This document shows, one piece after another, positions 17,196 through 25,601 of a stretch of DNA of 64,000 bases. Under the pieces are notes generated by a model. The model was not told the origin of the DNA and did not search any database. It saw nothing but the letters and a program-made list of their open reading frames with translations. The translations under genes were made by a program, and so were the position numbers. Source of the DNA: Actinospica sp035493475 (GTDB taxonomy: Bacteria; Actinomycetota; Actinomycetes; Streptomycetales; Catenulisporaceae); the NCBI GenBank assembly GCA_035493475.1, contig DATJIF010000030.1:1-64000 (forward strand). The letters are read 5' to 3'. Positions within the stretch are counted from its first letter, which is position 1, and the number at the start of each line of letters is the position of its first letter.

Positions 17196-18548
17196 CTATA
17201 CCACGCGGCGGCGTACTTCAATCATTCCGCCGCTCCGCGGGGCCCAGGCGACGCCGCGGGAGTGCCAGCCCTCGTCGGGTTCGTCGGTGCTGACCAGCTC
17301 GAAGTCGGTCAGCAGCGTGCGCAGCACCACGTCCATCTCCATGGTCGCGAACGCCGCGCCGATGCAGCGCCGGGTGCCGCCGCCGAAGGGGACCCACGAG
17401 TACGTGTCCGGATTCACGCCGACGAAGCGGTCGGGGTCGAAGACGGCCGCGTTCGGGAAGACGGAGTCGTCGTCGTGCACGAGGCTGATCGAGACCATGA
17501 TGCTGTGGCCGCGCGGCAGCACCCACGGGCCGATCGCGACGGCCTCGCCGCGCACCTTGCGGCCGGTCAGGTCGATCACCGGCCGCGTGCGCTGCACCTC
17601 GAGGATGGTCGCCTTGCGCAGTTCGGAGCCGCCCTCGTTCACCTCGGCGACGAGGCGGTCGAGCACGCGCGGGTGGCGCCGGATGCGCTCGACGGCCCAG
17701 GCGAGCGTGGTCGCGGTCGTCTCGTGTCCGGCGGCGAGCAGCGTCAGCAGCTGGTCGGCCACGGCGCGCGGGGCCATCGCCTCGCCGTCGTCGTAGCGGG
17801 CCTGGAGCATCAGGGCCAGGATGTCGTTGCGCTCGTCGAGGTGCGGATCGGCCTGCGCGGTCGCGATCAGCCGGTCCACGATCTCGTCGAACCGCCGCCG
17901 GTAGATGCGGAAGCGGCCCCACGGGCTGAATCGGCCGAGGTCGAGCTCCGGCCCGGGCATGATCGTCAGCTTGGAGCCGAGCGTCACCATCGGCGGCAGC
18001 AGTTCGCGCAGCGCCTCGAACTCCTCGCCGTGCGCGCCGAAGACCGCGCGCAGGATGGCGTTGAGCGTGATCCGCATCATCGACTCGAGCGTCGGGAAGG
18101 CCTGGCCCTCGGGCCACGTCGCGCACTCGCGCCGGGTCTCCTCCTCGATGATGCCCTCGTACGACTGCACGCGGCGGCCGTGGAAGGGCGGGAGCAGCAG
18201 CTTGCGCTGGCGCTTGTGCGCGTCGCCGTCGAGGTTGAAGAACGACTGCGGGCCGAGCACCCGGCCGAGGTTCGGCTCCATGTTGCCGATCAGCTCGGGG
18301 CTGGTGGTGAAAAGCTGCTTGACCAGCGCGGGCTCGCTGAGGAACACCGTCGGGCCCCAGGCGGGCAGCCGCAGCGTGAACGTGGGGCCGTAGCGGCGGC
18401 TCATCCGCTGGGTCACCCGCCGCCGGTTGGCCGCGAAGGCGAGTCCGTGCAGGCGGGAGCCGTGCCGCGGGCCCGGCGGGACCCGGGGGAGGGGCGGCGT
18501 GGGCGTCTGCGACTGGTCCGGCGGCCGGTTCGTGGCCAGGTCGGTCAT
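17196..18548 (-). CDS. Cytochrome P450 (CYP135/136/138-like)
   Basis: This heme monooxygenase has 450 residues. Landmarks are the I-helix oxygen motif LLAAGHETTATTLAW, the K-helix ExxR in LEVQRTRP, the PERF-like FDPDRF and the heme loop WVPFGGGTRRCIGAAFA with the Cys ligand. The N terminus (LPRVPPGPR) has the proline-rich hinge but no membrane anchor. The ATG at 18546-18548 is preceded by GAAGGAG. It resembles the membrane-type bacterial CYPs found with TetR repressors in mycobacteria and streptomycetes. The divergent TetR gene and two operator dyads in the 125-nt spacer suggest substrate-inducible expression. The substrate is unknown; no ferredoxin gene is adjacent. Confidence 0.92.
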   Translation of the reverse strand: MTDLATNRPPDQSQTPTPPLPRVPPGPRHGSRLHGLAFAANRRRVTQRMSRRYGPTFTLRLPAWGPTVFLSEPALVKQLFTTSPELIGNMEPNLGRVLGPQSFFNLDGDAHKRQRKLLLPPFHGRRVQSYEGIIEEETRRECATWPEGQAFPTLESMMRITLNAILRAVFGAHGEEFEALRELLPPMVTLGSKLTIMPGPELDLGRFSPWGRFRIYRRRFDEIVDRLIATAQADPHLDERNDILALMLQARYDDGEAMAPRAVADQLLTLLAAGHETTATTLAWAVERIRRHPRVLDRLVAEVNEGGSELRKATILEVQRTRPVIDLTGRKVRGEAVAIGPWVLPRGHSIMVSISLVHDDDSVFPNAAVFDPDRFVGVNPDTYSWVPFGGGTRRCIGAAFATMEMDVVLRTLLTDFELVSTDEPDEGWHSRGVAWAPRSGGMIEVRRRVV

Positions 18549-18571
18549 GGCGCCGCTCCTTCGCAGACTGC

Positions 18572-18611
18572 GGTACTGCTGAGTACCAGCACGACGGTAC
18601 TGCGAAGTACC
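18572..18611. promoter_or_regulatory. Two tandem TetR operator dyads
   Basis: Two 16-nt dyads share identical arms GGTACT-N4-AGTACC. One is at 18572-18587 (spacer GCTG) and one at 18596-18611 (spacer GCGA), 24 nt centre to centre. They lie between the divergent P450 and TetR starts. Identical arms with different spacers is the pattern expected of genuine protein-binding sites, most simply for the adjacent TetR protein repressing both directions. Confidence 0.75.
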
Positions 18612-18673
18612 GCGTCGCACAAGGCCGGGGAAACAGCGGTGGATCCGTGCTGGTGGGATAACTTGGTCCAACG

Positions 18674-19297
18674 ATGACTGCCGCCACTTCCGCCGACGCC
18701 ACCCCGCTGCCGGACGATGCCGCGCCGTTCCGCCAGCGGCTGATCGACGGCCTCGCCGCCTCGATCCGGGACCGCGGCTACCGGGACAGCACGATCGCCG
18801 ACGTGGTCCGGCACGCGCGCACGTCGCGGCGCACCTTCTACGCCGAGTTCGCGAGCAAGGACGAGTGCTACGTCGCCCTGCTGCACTCGTCGAACGAGCG
18901 GATGCGCCACCGCATCGAAGCCTCGGTGGACCCGGCGGCGCCGTGGCGGGAGCAGGTGCGCCAGGCGGTCGAGGCGTACATCGACGCCGTCGTCTCGGAT
19001 CCCGCGATCATGATCAGCTGGATCCGCGAACTCCCGGCCCTCGGCACGGTCGCCCGCACGGTCCAGCGCGAGGCGATCGACGAGATGACCGAGCTGCTGC
19101 TGCGGCTGTCCGACACCGAGGTCTTCCGCCGCTCCGGCGCCGGACCGCTCTCCCGCCCGCTCGCGCTGCTACTGCTCGGCGGCATCAGGGAACTGACCGC
19201 CACCACGGTCGAGGACGGCGGCGACGTGCGGGATCTGACCGAGGTCGCGACGCAGGCGGCCACCGCACTCCTCGCTCCGACGACCGGGCAGAGCTAG
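18674..19297 (+). CDS. TetR-family transcriptional regulator
   Basis: This 207-residue repressor has an N-terminal HTH (about 20-65) with STIADVVRHARTSRRTFYAEF, which includes the recognition helix and the aromatic turn. A helical ligand-binding domain follows. The ATG at 18674 lacks a strong Shine-Dalgarno; TAACTT at about 18659-18664 could be a -10 very near the start. It is divergent from the P450 gene with two identical-arm operators between them, so it is probably the P450's repressor. Its stop overlaps the hemerythrin gene's stop by 4 nt on the opposite strand. Confidence 0.92.
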   Translation: MTAATSADATPLPDDAAPFRQRLIDGLAASIRDRGYRDSTIADVVRHARTSRRTFYAEFASKDECYVALLHSSNERMRHRIEASVDPAAPWREQVRQAVEAYIDAVVSDPAIMISWIRELPALGTVARTVQREAIDEMTELLLRLSDTEVFRRSGAGPLSRPLALLLLGGIRELTATTVEDGGDVRDLTEVATQAATALLAPTTGQS

Positions 19298-19746
19298 CAG
19301 GCCCGCCGTAGTCGCCATTCGTGGAGTTGCTCGAAGGCGGTCCATTGGTCGGTGCTCAGGGATCGGGCGATGAGGGGTAGGGCGGCGTCCTCCTCGTGTT
19401 TGAGGTGGCCTAGGAGGCCGGTGGTCAGGGCGTCGAGCAGCTCGTGGAGGCACGTTGATTCCGTGGACGGATCTAGTGCGGCGGCGTCCAGCGTAGTTAT
19501 CAGAGGTTTGATGGCATCGTGTTCTGCTTCCATCGCTTCCAGCAGGGCTAGGGCGTCGGGGGTGGCGGCCAGGTTGTGGCGGAGGACGGGGAAGAGGATG
19601 TCGTCCTCGGTGCTGTGGTGGACGTGCAGGGCGATTTTGAAGGCCTGCCAGGCGGGAGCGTCGGCGATCACGGTGCGTACGTCTACGCGGGATAGTTTCT
19701 CGCGGAGGGTGTCGTGCATGGTGTGCATGGAGCTGGGGTCGATCAC
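19294..19746 (-). CDS. Hemerythrin-domain protein
   Basis: This 150-residue four-helix protein probably binds a non-heme diiron site for oxygen or NO sensing or binding. Metal-ligand patterns are HVHHSTEDDILFPVL (H..H...E), EAEHDAIKPL and HLKHEEDAALPLI. The GTG at 19746 overlaps the stop of the upstream AhpD-like gene (GTGA), so the pair is translationally coupled. Together with that AhpD-like protein and the divergent LysR, a small redox-response operon is plausible. The exact ligand set cannot be checked without alignment. Confidence 0.82.
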   Translation of the reverse strand: MIDPSSMHTMHDTLREKLSRVDVRTVIADAPAWQAFKIALHVHHSTEDDILFPVLRHNLAATPDALALLEAMEAEHDAIKPLITTLDAAALDPSTESTCLHELLDALTTGLLGHLKHEEDAALPLIARSLSTDQWTAFEQLHEWRLRRAC

Positions 19747-20153
19747 TGCCGGCTCCGGGGCGAACTGATCGTGTTCAGGCGGTTGACCATGGCGGTGGCG
19801 CCGATGAGCAGGACCAGGGCGGCGACTTGGTGGTCGGCGTAGTGGGTGGACAGGCGGTGCCAGAGTTCTTCGTCGACGGCTTGGGTGGTGCGTTCGGCGA
19901 GGTCCAGGGCGGCGCGTTCGGCTTCGTCGAAGTACGGGGCCTGCTGCCACGTCTCGACTGCGGCTATGCGGGCGGGGGAGTCGCCTTCTGTGTGCAGGCG
20001 GGTTGTGAGGGCGTGGATGCTTGGGGCGCAGGCGTTGATCTGGCTGGTTCGCAGCGCGACCACCTGCTGGAGTTCGCGGGGGAGGCCGCCGGTGTCTACG
20101 GCCTCGAAGACGGCGGTGATCCAGGGCGGGTTCGTCGTGGTGCGTGGGGTCAT
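19743..20153 (-). CDS. AhpD/carboxymuconolactone-decarboxylase-like protein with altered CxxC
   Basis: This 136-residue all-helical protein is of the alkylhydroperoxidase D-like type. The usual redox motif (consensus CxxC followed by H) is present as INACAPSIHALTTR, so the second Cys is Ser. It still has AVETWQQAPYFDEAERAALDLAE, the family's conserved core, and a hydrophobic C-terminal helix. The ATG at 20151-20153 follows AAGGAA. It is first in a two-gene operon with the hemerythrin protein, divergent from the LysR gene. Without the resolving Cys, classical thiol peroxidase-reductase chemistry is unlikely; a one-Cys or non-redox role is possible. Confidence 0.75.
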   Translation of the reverse strand: MTPRTTTNPPWITAVFEAVDTGGLPRELQQVVALRTSQINACAPSIHALTTRLHTEGDSPARIAAVETWQQAPYFDEAERAALDLAERTTQAVDEELWHRLSTHYADHQVAALVLLIGATAMVNRLNTISSPRSRQ

Positions 20154-20208
20154 GGGAACACGTTCCTTGCCAGCGCATGGGTGTATCAACGTAGACTTCC
20201 GCAACGGC

Positions 20209-20228
20209 CGATAACACGGGGGTTATCG
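20209..20228. promoter_or_regulatory. LysR-type operator dyad
   Basis: CGATAAC-N6-GTTATCG is a perfect 7+7 dyad placed 19 nt before the LysR start and about 56 nt before the divergent AhpD-like start. ATAAC-N6-GTTAT fits the A/T-rich dyads bound by LysR-type regulators at shared divergent promoters. The GTTATC arm could also serve as part of a promoter. Confidence 0.6.
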
Positions 20229-20247
20229 CGGGTGGTCAGGGAGCGGC

Positions 20248-21150
20248 GTGGAGTTACGGGACATCGAGATATTCCTGGTGCTGGCCGAGGAACTGCACTT
20301 CGGGCGCACCGCCGAGCGGCTTCGGGTGTCCCAGGCGCGGGTGAGCCAGGCGATCAAGGCGCAGGAGCGGCGGATCGGCACGGCGCTGTTCGACCGCACC
20401 AGCCGGACCGTGCGGCTGACCGAGGTCGGCGAGCAGTTGCGCGCGGATCTGCAGCCGGTCTACGTGGGTCTGCACGAGTCGCTGGAACGTGCGCGGATGG
20501 CGGCGACCGGCGTGACCAATCGGCTGCGGGTCGGCATGATCCCCGGCAACGCGTACGACCTGCGGACCTACTGGGAGGCGTTCCGGTCGCGGAATCCGAC
20601 GTGCGCGCTGCAGATCCGGGCCGCGCCGTTCGCCGATCCGTTCGCGGGGCTGCGCGCCGGAACCGTGGACGTGCTGGTCGCCTGGATGCCGGTCGAGGAG
20701 CCGGACCTGACGGTCGGACCGCCGCTGTTCAGCGACCCGCGCGTGCTCGCCGTCGGCGTGGACCACGAGCTGGCCACGCGGGATCGGGCCGAGCTGGAGA
20801 TGTTCGCCGACTTCGAGCACGTCAACGCGCCGGATCTGCCGGAGTACTGGATCCAGGGCTACGTGCCCTCGCACACGCCGCGCGGCCACGAGATCGTGCG
20901 CGGTCCGATGGCCACGACCACGGACGAGATCTTCACGCTGATCAGCTCCGGCGACATCGTGACCGTCTTCCCCTCGCACACCAGCCGCTACTGGGGCCGC
21001 CCCGACATCCTCTGGCTGCCGTTCGACGACCTCGGGCCGCTGACCTACGGCCTGGTCTGGCGCACCGGGACGGAGACCGACGCGATCCGCGCGCTGGCCC
21101 GCGTCGTGCGCGAACTCGGGTGCCTCCAGGTGAAAAACCCCGCGTTGTGA
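20248..21150 (+). CDS. LysR-family transcriptional regulator
   Basis: This 300-residue protein has the N-terminal winged HTH (MELRDIEIFLVLAEELHFG, then RLRVSQARVSQAIKAQERR). The periplasmic-binding-like effector domain (about 90-295) contains LRVGMIPGNAYDLRTYW. The GTG at 20248 has a GGGAG upstream. It is divergent from the AhpD-like/hemerythrin operon with a dyad between, so it probably controls that operon and itself. The downstream flavoprotein begins 12 nt after its stop and may be co-transcribed. The effector is unknown. Confidence 0.9.
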   Translation: MELRDIEIFLVLAEELHFGRTAERLRVSQARVSQAIKAQERRIGTALFDRTSRTVRLTEVGEQLRADLQPVYVGLHESLERARMAATGVTNRLRVGMIPGNAYDLRTYWEAFRSRNPTCALQIRAAPFADPFAGLRAGTVDVLVAWMPVEEPDLTVGPPLFSDPRVLAVGVDHELATRDRAELEMFADFEHVNAPDLPEYWIQGYVPSHTPRGHEIVRGPMATTTDEIFTLISSGDIVTVFPSHTSRYWGRPDILWLPFDDLGPLTYGLVWRTGTETDAIRALARVVRELGCLQVKNPAL

Positions 21151-21162
21151 AAGACTTGCCGG

Positions 21163-22440
21163 ATGGTTGATCACGGGGCAGCGCTCGCGGACGTTGACGT
21201 CGACATAGCGGTGGTCGGAGCGGGTCCGGCCGGGTCGATCGCGGCGTACGCGGCGGCGCGGCGCGGGCTGCGGGTGGCGCTGATCGACCGCAGCACGTTT
21301 CCCCGGGACAAGACGTGCGGTGACGGCATCGGTCCGGCGGCCGTGCGGGTGCTGCGCGACTTCGGCTTGGACTCCGTGCTCGAGGGGCGGCGCCGGATCG
21401 ATTCGGTCACGGTGTTCGGCCCGGGTGGCAAGCGTAGCGAGAACCCGATTCCGGACCTGCGCGGCAAGCTCACGGACATTTTCGTGGTGCCGAGGATGGA
21501 GTTCGACGAGCATCTGTTCCGGGCGGCGGTGGCTGCGGGGGCGCAGGACTGCACGGGGATGCGGTATCTCGGCATGGCGGCGTCGGACGAAGCGGCGCGG
21601 ACGATCGAGCTGCGTGACGCGGCGGGGAGTCGCAGTACGCTGCGAGCACGGCTGGTGATCGGCGCGGACGGTGCGTACTCGGCGGTGCGGAAGGATCTGG
21701 TCGGTCCTGAGCAGCGCAATCCGGAGTTCTGGGGCGTGGCGATGCGTGCGTACGCCAAGAGCCCGGACTTCGAGGCGAGCGAGGGGAACGGGGCGGACGG
21801 GGATGGCGGCGCGGCTGGGCCGAGCATGTTGTTCGAGTTCAGTCCGGAGTTGCTGCCGTCTTACGGTTGGGTCTTTCCGGTCGGCGACGGGACGATCAAT
21901 GTCGGCGTCGGACTGCCGTTCGCGCAGTTGCGGGAGCGCGGCGTGGAGCCGAAGAAGCTGCTGGCCGAGTTCGTCGAGCGGCTACGGGAGCGCGGTGTCG
22001 AGATCAGCGAGTTGCGGGACGAGCGTGGGCATCAGCTGCCGGGCGTGATGGGCATGCCGAAGCTGGCGTACGATCGCGCGACCCTGATCGGTGACGCGGC
22101 GTCGATGATCAATCCGGTCAGCGGCGAGGGGATCGCGTACAGCATGACCGCGGCGCGGCGGCTGGTCGAGGCCTTGCCGGAGGATCTCGCCAACGGACCG
22201 GAGCTCAACGCGGCGCTGGAGAGGTTCGAGCGCGACTTCCGTTCGGATCACCGGCTGCATTTCCTGTCCTGCCGGATCACGATGGCGCTGCTGCGGCGGG
22301 CCGCGCCCGCGGGGGTCGTCATCCGTGCGATTCAGAACGACCCCCGCGTGCTCAGCGGCGTGTTCGACATGCTGTTCGGTGATGGCCGGCTGCATGCGGG
22401 TACGGCGCTGCGGATTGCCGGTCGTGCGCTAGTGAAGTAG
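21163..22440 (+). CDS. Geranylgeranyl-reductase-family flavoprotein
   Basis: This FAD-dependent reductase has 425 residues. The Rossmann site is IAVVGAGPAGSIAAYAAARRG, followed by RDKTCGDGIGPAAVRVL (family signature). ARLVIGADGAYSAVRKDL is the DG motif, and GDAASMINPVSGEGIAYSM is the second FAD site. Relatives reduce isoprenoid double bonds (menaquinone or lipid tails) or act on other polyenes. The ATG at 21163 is 12 nt from the LysR stop, so the two may form one transcript. Its stop overlaps that of the convergent cysteine hydrolase by 12 nt. A specific isoprenoid substrate is inference. Confidence 0.85.
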   Translation: MVDHGAALADVDVDIAVVGAGPAGSIAAYAAARRGLRVALIDRSTFPRDKTCGDGIGPAAVRVLRDFGLDSVLEGRRRIDSVTVFGPGGKRSENPIPDLRGKLTDIFVVPRMEFDEHLFRAAVAAGAQDCTGMRYLGMAASDEAARTIELRDAAGSRSTLRARLVIGADGAYSAVRKDLVGPEQRNPEFWGVAMRAYAKSPDFEASEGNGADGDGGAAGPSMLFEFSPELLPSYGWVFPVGDGTINVGVGLPFAQLRERGVEPKKLLAEFVERLRERGVEISELRDERGHQLPGVMGMPKLAYDRATLIGDAASMINPVSGEGIAYSMTAARRLVEALPEDLANGPELNAALERFERDFRSDHRLHFLSCRITMALLRRAAPAGVVIRAIQNDPRVLSGVFDMLFGDGRLHAGTALRIAGRALVK

Positions 22441-22962
22441 GTCCTCGGCAGGGCGGATTTCGATGAGCGGGGCGTAGAGGGACATTGCGTCTAAGGCTCG
22501 GGTGTGGGCGGCGTCGTCCACACCGGCGCAGGCATCGGACACGACGGTGACGTGGATTCCGGCGTCGGCTGCGGGGATTGCCGTCGAGAGGACGCAGCAG
22601 TCGGTGCTGACTCCGGCGAGTACGAGGTGGCCGCCGGGGCCCACGCGTTCGGCCAGCTCGGGGGTCCATTTGCCGAAGGTGGGGGCGTCGAGGGTATCGA
22701 CTGTGCGGGCTGCGAAGGGGGCTGACAGTTGCCAGAGGTCAGACTCCGGGGGCTGGAGGGCGAAGGGCCACTGCTCGTAGTAGGGGATCCAGGCGCCCTC
22801 GGGCTTCTCCGGAGCGATGAAGCGGGTGAATACCACGTCGTCGAAGGCCGGTAGGAGCCTGCTGATACCGGCTACGGCTTCGGCGAAACGGGGGACGGCC
22901 CAGGGGCTGTCGGGGTCCTCGAAGACGCGCTGCATGTCGATGACGGCGAGGACGGTGCTCAC
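22429..22962 (-). CDS. Isochorismatase-family cysteine hydrolase
   Basis: This 177-residue amidohydrolase-like enzyme has the triad Asp in VLAVIDMQ, Lys in APTFGKWTPEL and Cys in GVSTDCCVLSTA. The family includes nicotinamidase, N-carbamoylsarcosine amidase and ureidoacrylate hydrolase. The GTG at 22962 overlaps the stop of the NCS1 permease (GTGA). The coupling suggests it hydrolyses the compound imported by the permease, such as a pyrimidine/hydantoin breakdown product or nicotinamide. The 3' end overlaps the convergent flavoprotein gene by 12 nt. Confidence 0.85.
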   Translation of the reverse strand: MSTVLAVIDMQRVFEDPDSPWAVPRFAEAVAGISRLLPAFDDVVFTRFIAPEKPEGAWIPYYEQWPFALQPPESDLWQLSAPFAARTVDTLDAPTFGKWTPELAERVGPGGHLVLAGVSTDCCVLSTAIPAADAGIHVTVVSDACAGVDDAAHTRALDAMSLYAPLIEIRPAEDLLH

Positions 22963-24422
22963 GCCTGCTGCTCCTGCGCGCGCACCTGGCTGCGCGAGAA
23001 GGCCAGCGTGACCACGAAGCCCAGGACGAGCGCCGCGAGCACGCCGAGGTTCGCGTACGCCCAGGAGCCGGACTTGCCGCCGAGGCCGAAGGGGGAGAGC
23101 AGGTAGCCCTGCCACTTGAGCCAGCCCGCGGCGGTGTTCGTCACCAGGCCCCAGCCGAGCGCCGTGCCGAGGACGGTTGTGGCGAGCGGCAGGATCCTGA
23201 TGTCGCCGTAGCGGCCCTGGACGCGGAACAGGTCCTGCTCGTCGTAGCCGGTTCGGCGCAGCAGCAGGTCGGCCAGGATCACGCCGCACCACGCGGAGAT
23301 CGGCACGCCGAGGGTGGTCAGGAAGCCCTCGAACTGGCCGATGAAGCTGCTGCTGAAGAACACGATGTAGATCGCGCCCGCCGTCATCAGCACGCCGTCG
23401 ATCCCGGCGGCCGCGTAGCGCGGGATGCGCACGCCCGCGGCCAGCAGCGACAGGCCGGAGGAGTAGATGTCCAGCACCGCGCCGCCGACCAGGCCGAGGA
23501 TCGCCACGATCGCGAACGGGACCAGGAACCAGGTCGGCAGGATCGTGGTCAGCGCGCCGATCGGGTCCGCCGCGATCGCGGTGTTCAGCGACGTGGAGGA
23601 GCCCGCGAGCAGGAGCCCGAACACCAGCAGGAGCAGCGGCGCGAGCGAGGAGCCGAACGTGGTCCAGCCGACGATCGAGCGGCTCGACGAGCTGCGCGGC
23701 AGGTAGCGCGAGTAGTCGGCGGCGGCGTTGACCCAGCCGAGGCCGAAGCCGGTCATCATGAACACCAGCGCGCCGATGAAGTCCTGGACCGTGCCCGAGG
23801 GGAGCGCGCTCACCTTGTCCCAGTGCAGGTGGTTGACCACCAGGATCATGTAGACGACGGTGAGCACGCCGGTGACGACCGTGATGACCGTCTGCAGCCG
23901 CATGATCAGGTCGAAGCCCATCACGCCGCCCGCCACGGTCAGCGCGCCGACCACGATGAGCGCGACGACCTCCGTCCCCGTCCCGCCGCCCCAGCCGAGC
24001 CGGCCGAAGACGGTCGCCGTGGCCAGCGTGGCCAGCGCCATCAGCACCGTCTCCCAGCCGACCGACAGCGCCCAGGAGATCACCGCGGGCAGCCGGTTGC
24101 CGCGCACGCCGTACGCCGCGCGGCTGAGCACCATCGTGGGCGCGGAGCCGCGCTTGCCGCCGACGGCGATGAACCCGCACAGCAGGAAGGAGAACACGAT
24201 GCCCAGCACGCCCGCGACCAGGGCCTGCCAGAAGGAGATGCCGAATCCGAGCACGAACGAGCCGTAGCTCAGCCCGAGGACCGAGACGTTGGCGCCGAAC
24301 CAGGGCCAGAACAGCGCGCGCGGGGTGCCCTTGCGCTCGCCTTCCGCGATGACGTCGAGTCCGTGCGACTCGACGGCGAACGGGCGGCTTTCGCTCGTCG
24401 CGGCGGGGGCCGTGTCCACCAT
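22959..24422 (-). CDS. NCS1-family (cytosine/purine/allantoin-type) permease
   Basis: This 487-residue nucleobase:cation symporter has about twelve membrane helices. Family-typical segments are ALFWPWFGANVSVLGLSYG near the N terminus, GFGLGWVNAAADYSRYLPR in the middle and the PISAWCGVILADLLLRR block. The ATG at 24420-24422 lies 57 nt after the LysR stop on the same strand. The following hydrolase overlaps its stop. Substrates of the family are cytosine, uracil, allantoin, hydantoins and thiamine; the coupled cysteine hydrolase points to a ring-opened amide or carbamoyl compound. Confidence 0.9.
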   Translation of the reverse strand: MVDTAPAATSESRPFAVESHGLDVIAEGERKGTPRALFWPWFGANVSVLGLSYGSFVLGFGISFWQALVAGVLGIVFSFLLCGFIAVGGKRGSAPTMVLSRAAYGVRGNRLPAVISWALSVGWETVLMALATLATATVFGRLGWGGGTGTEVVALIVVGALTVAGGVMGFDLIMRLQTVITVVTGVLTVVYMILVVNHLHWDKVSALPSGTVQDFIGALVFMMTGFGLGWVNAAADYSRYLPRSSSSRSIVGWTTFGSSLAPLLLLVFGLLLAGSSTSLNTAIAADPIGALTTILPTWFLVPFAIVAILGLVGGAVLDIYSSGLSLLAAGVRIPRYAAAGIDGVLMTAGAIYIVFFSSSFIGQFEGFLTTLGVPISAWCGVILADLLLRRTGYDEQDLFRVQGRYGDIRILPLATTVLGTALGWGLVTNTAAGWLKWQGYLLSPFGLGGKSGSWAYANLGVLAALVLGFVVTLAFSRSQVRAQEQQA

Positions 24423-24479
24423 GATGGCCTACCTGTCTGAAGGTGGGTTGGGTAACGGGGAGAGTTTCATCATGTGCAC

Positions 24480-25364
24480 CTACGCCGCGATCCGGCAGGC
24501 CTCGACCAGGGCCGACGCCTCCTCGGTCCGCTTCCCGCGCGGCAGCAGCAGCAGGGTCCTGATCTCCAGGTGCGGGGCGCGGAACGGCCGGAAGGCGACG
24601 TAGCGGTTCGTGAGCAGCCGGGCGTGCGAGGCGTAGAGCACCGTCCAGCTCGCCGCCGAGGAGCCGATCGCGGCGAGCGTCTCGTCCAGTGTGGTGGACG
24701 GCGGCTCGGCGCGCGGGGTGAACCCGGCCTCGGCGCACGCGTTCATCACGCAGTCCACCAGCACCGGGTTGCCGCGCCGGGGCAGCAGCCGCAGCGGCAG
24801 GTCGGCCAGCTCGCCGATGCCGATCTCGGACTGCGCGGCCAGCCGATGCCGCCCCGGCACGGCCGCGACCAGCGGGTCCAGCCACAGGTCCAGGCAGTCC
24901 ACGCCGGACTCCGACTGCGGCTCGCCGTGCGTGAGCGCCGCGTCCAGCCGGCCGGAGGCGATCGCCTCGCCGCGCGCGTCGGCCGGGGTGGAGACCAGGT
25001 CGACCACCACGTCCGGCATCAGCGCGGACAGGCTGTCCAGCACCCGGTAGAGGTGGTCGCCGAGGCCGGAGCAGGTGCCGAGGCGCAGCGTCCGCTTCGT
25101 CTGCTCGCCCTCCGTCCGCACCGAGCGGCGGGCCGTCTCGGCGGCCGCGAGCACCGTCCTGGCCTGCGGCAGCAGCCGTTCCCCGGCGATCGTCAGCCGG
25201 ACCTGCCGGGAGGAGCGGTCGAACAGCGTCGCGCCGAGTCCCCGCTCCAGCCGGCGGATCTGCTGGCTGACCGCCGGCTGCCCGACGTAGAGGCGCTGCG
25301 CGGCGCGGCCGAAGTGGGCCTCCTCCGCGACGGCGACGAAATACTCCAGCTGACGCAGTTCCAT
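24480..25364 (-). CDS. LysR-family regulator of the permease-hydrolase operon
   Basis: This 294-residue LysR-type regulator has the HTH MELRQLEYFVAVAEEAHFG, then YVGQPAVSQQIRRLERGLG, and a substrate-binding domain from about residue 90 (RLGTCSGLGDHLYRVLDSL). The ATG at 25362-25364 opens the usual MELRQL start. It is upstream of, and on the same strand as, the NCS1 permease and cysteine hydrolase. It is therefore probably the first gene of that operon or its local activator. It also shares a divergent spacer with the flavin monooxygenase gene. Confidence 0.88.
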   Translation of the reverse strand: MELRQLEYFVAVAEEAHFGRAAQRLYVGQPAVSQQIRRLERGLGATLFDRSSRQVRLTIAGERLLPQARTVLAAAETARRSVRTEGEQTKRTLRLGTCSGLGDHLYRVLDSLSALMPDVVVDLVSTPADARGEAIASGRLDAALTHGEPQSESGVDCLDLWLDPLVAAVPGRHRLAAQSEIGIGELADLPLRLLPRRGNPVLVDCVMNACAEAGFTPRAEPPSTTLDETLAAIGSSAASWTVLYASHARLLTNRYVAFRPFRAPHLEIRTLLLLPRGKRTEEASALVEACRIAA

Positions 25365-25601
25365 GGTTCCCACTCCCCGTGTTCCCCGCACACCCCGATT
25401 ATCAATGGACGAATTGGCATGTGCTCTGCGTCAACTATATCCGGCGGAGTGTAGTCGGCGGCATGGGGCGTCCGTCCTACTCGCCACCTGGTTTCATCAC
25501 GGGTCCTGATCGCCGCGATTCTCGATCACGCCTTGTTGCCGGTCCGCCCCGCGAACGAGGATCGAGGCACCCGGCAGGTGTTTTCGAGAGGAGCGAGCGC
25601 G
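25365..25601. promoter_or_regulatory. Divergent promoter region, LysR / flavin monooxygenase operon
   Basis: This 237-nt spacer contains an A/T-rich island at about 25395-25445. Within it is the dyad CAAT-N6-ATTG (25403-25416), which fits a LysR-type site for the adjacent regulator. The remainder, 25450-25600, is G/C-rich with a strong GAGAGGAG ribosome site for the monooxygenase at about 25587-25594. No paired -35/-10 boxes were assigned. Confidence 0.45.
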
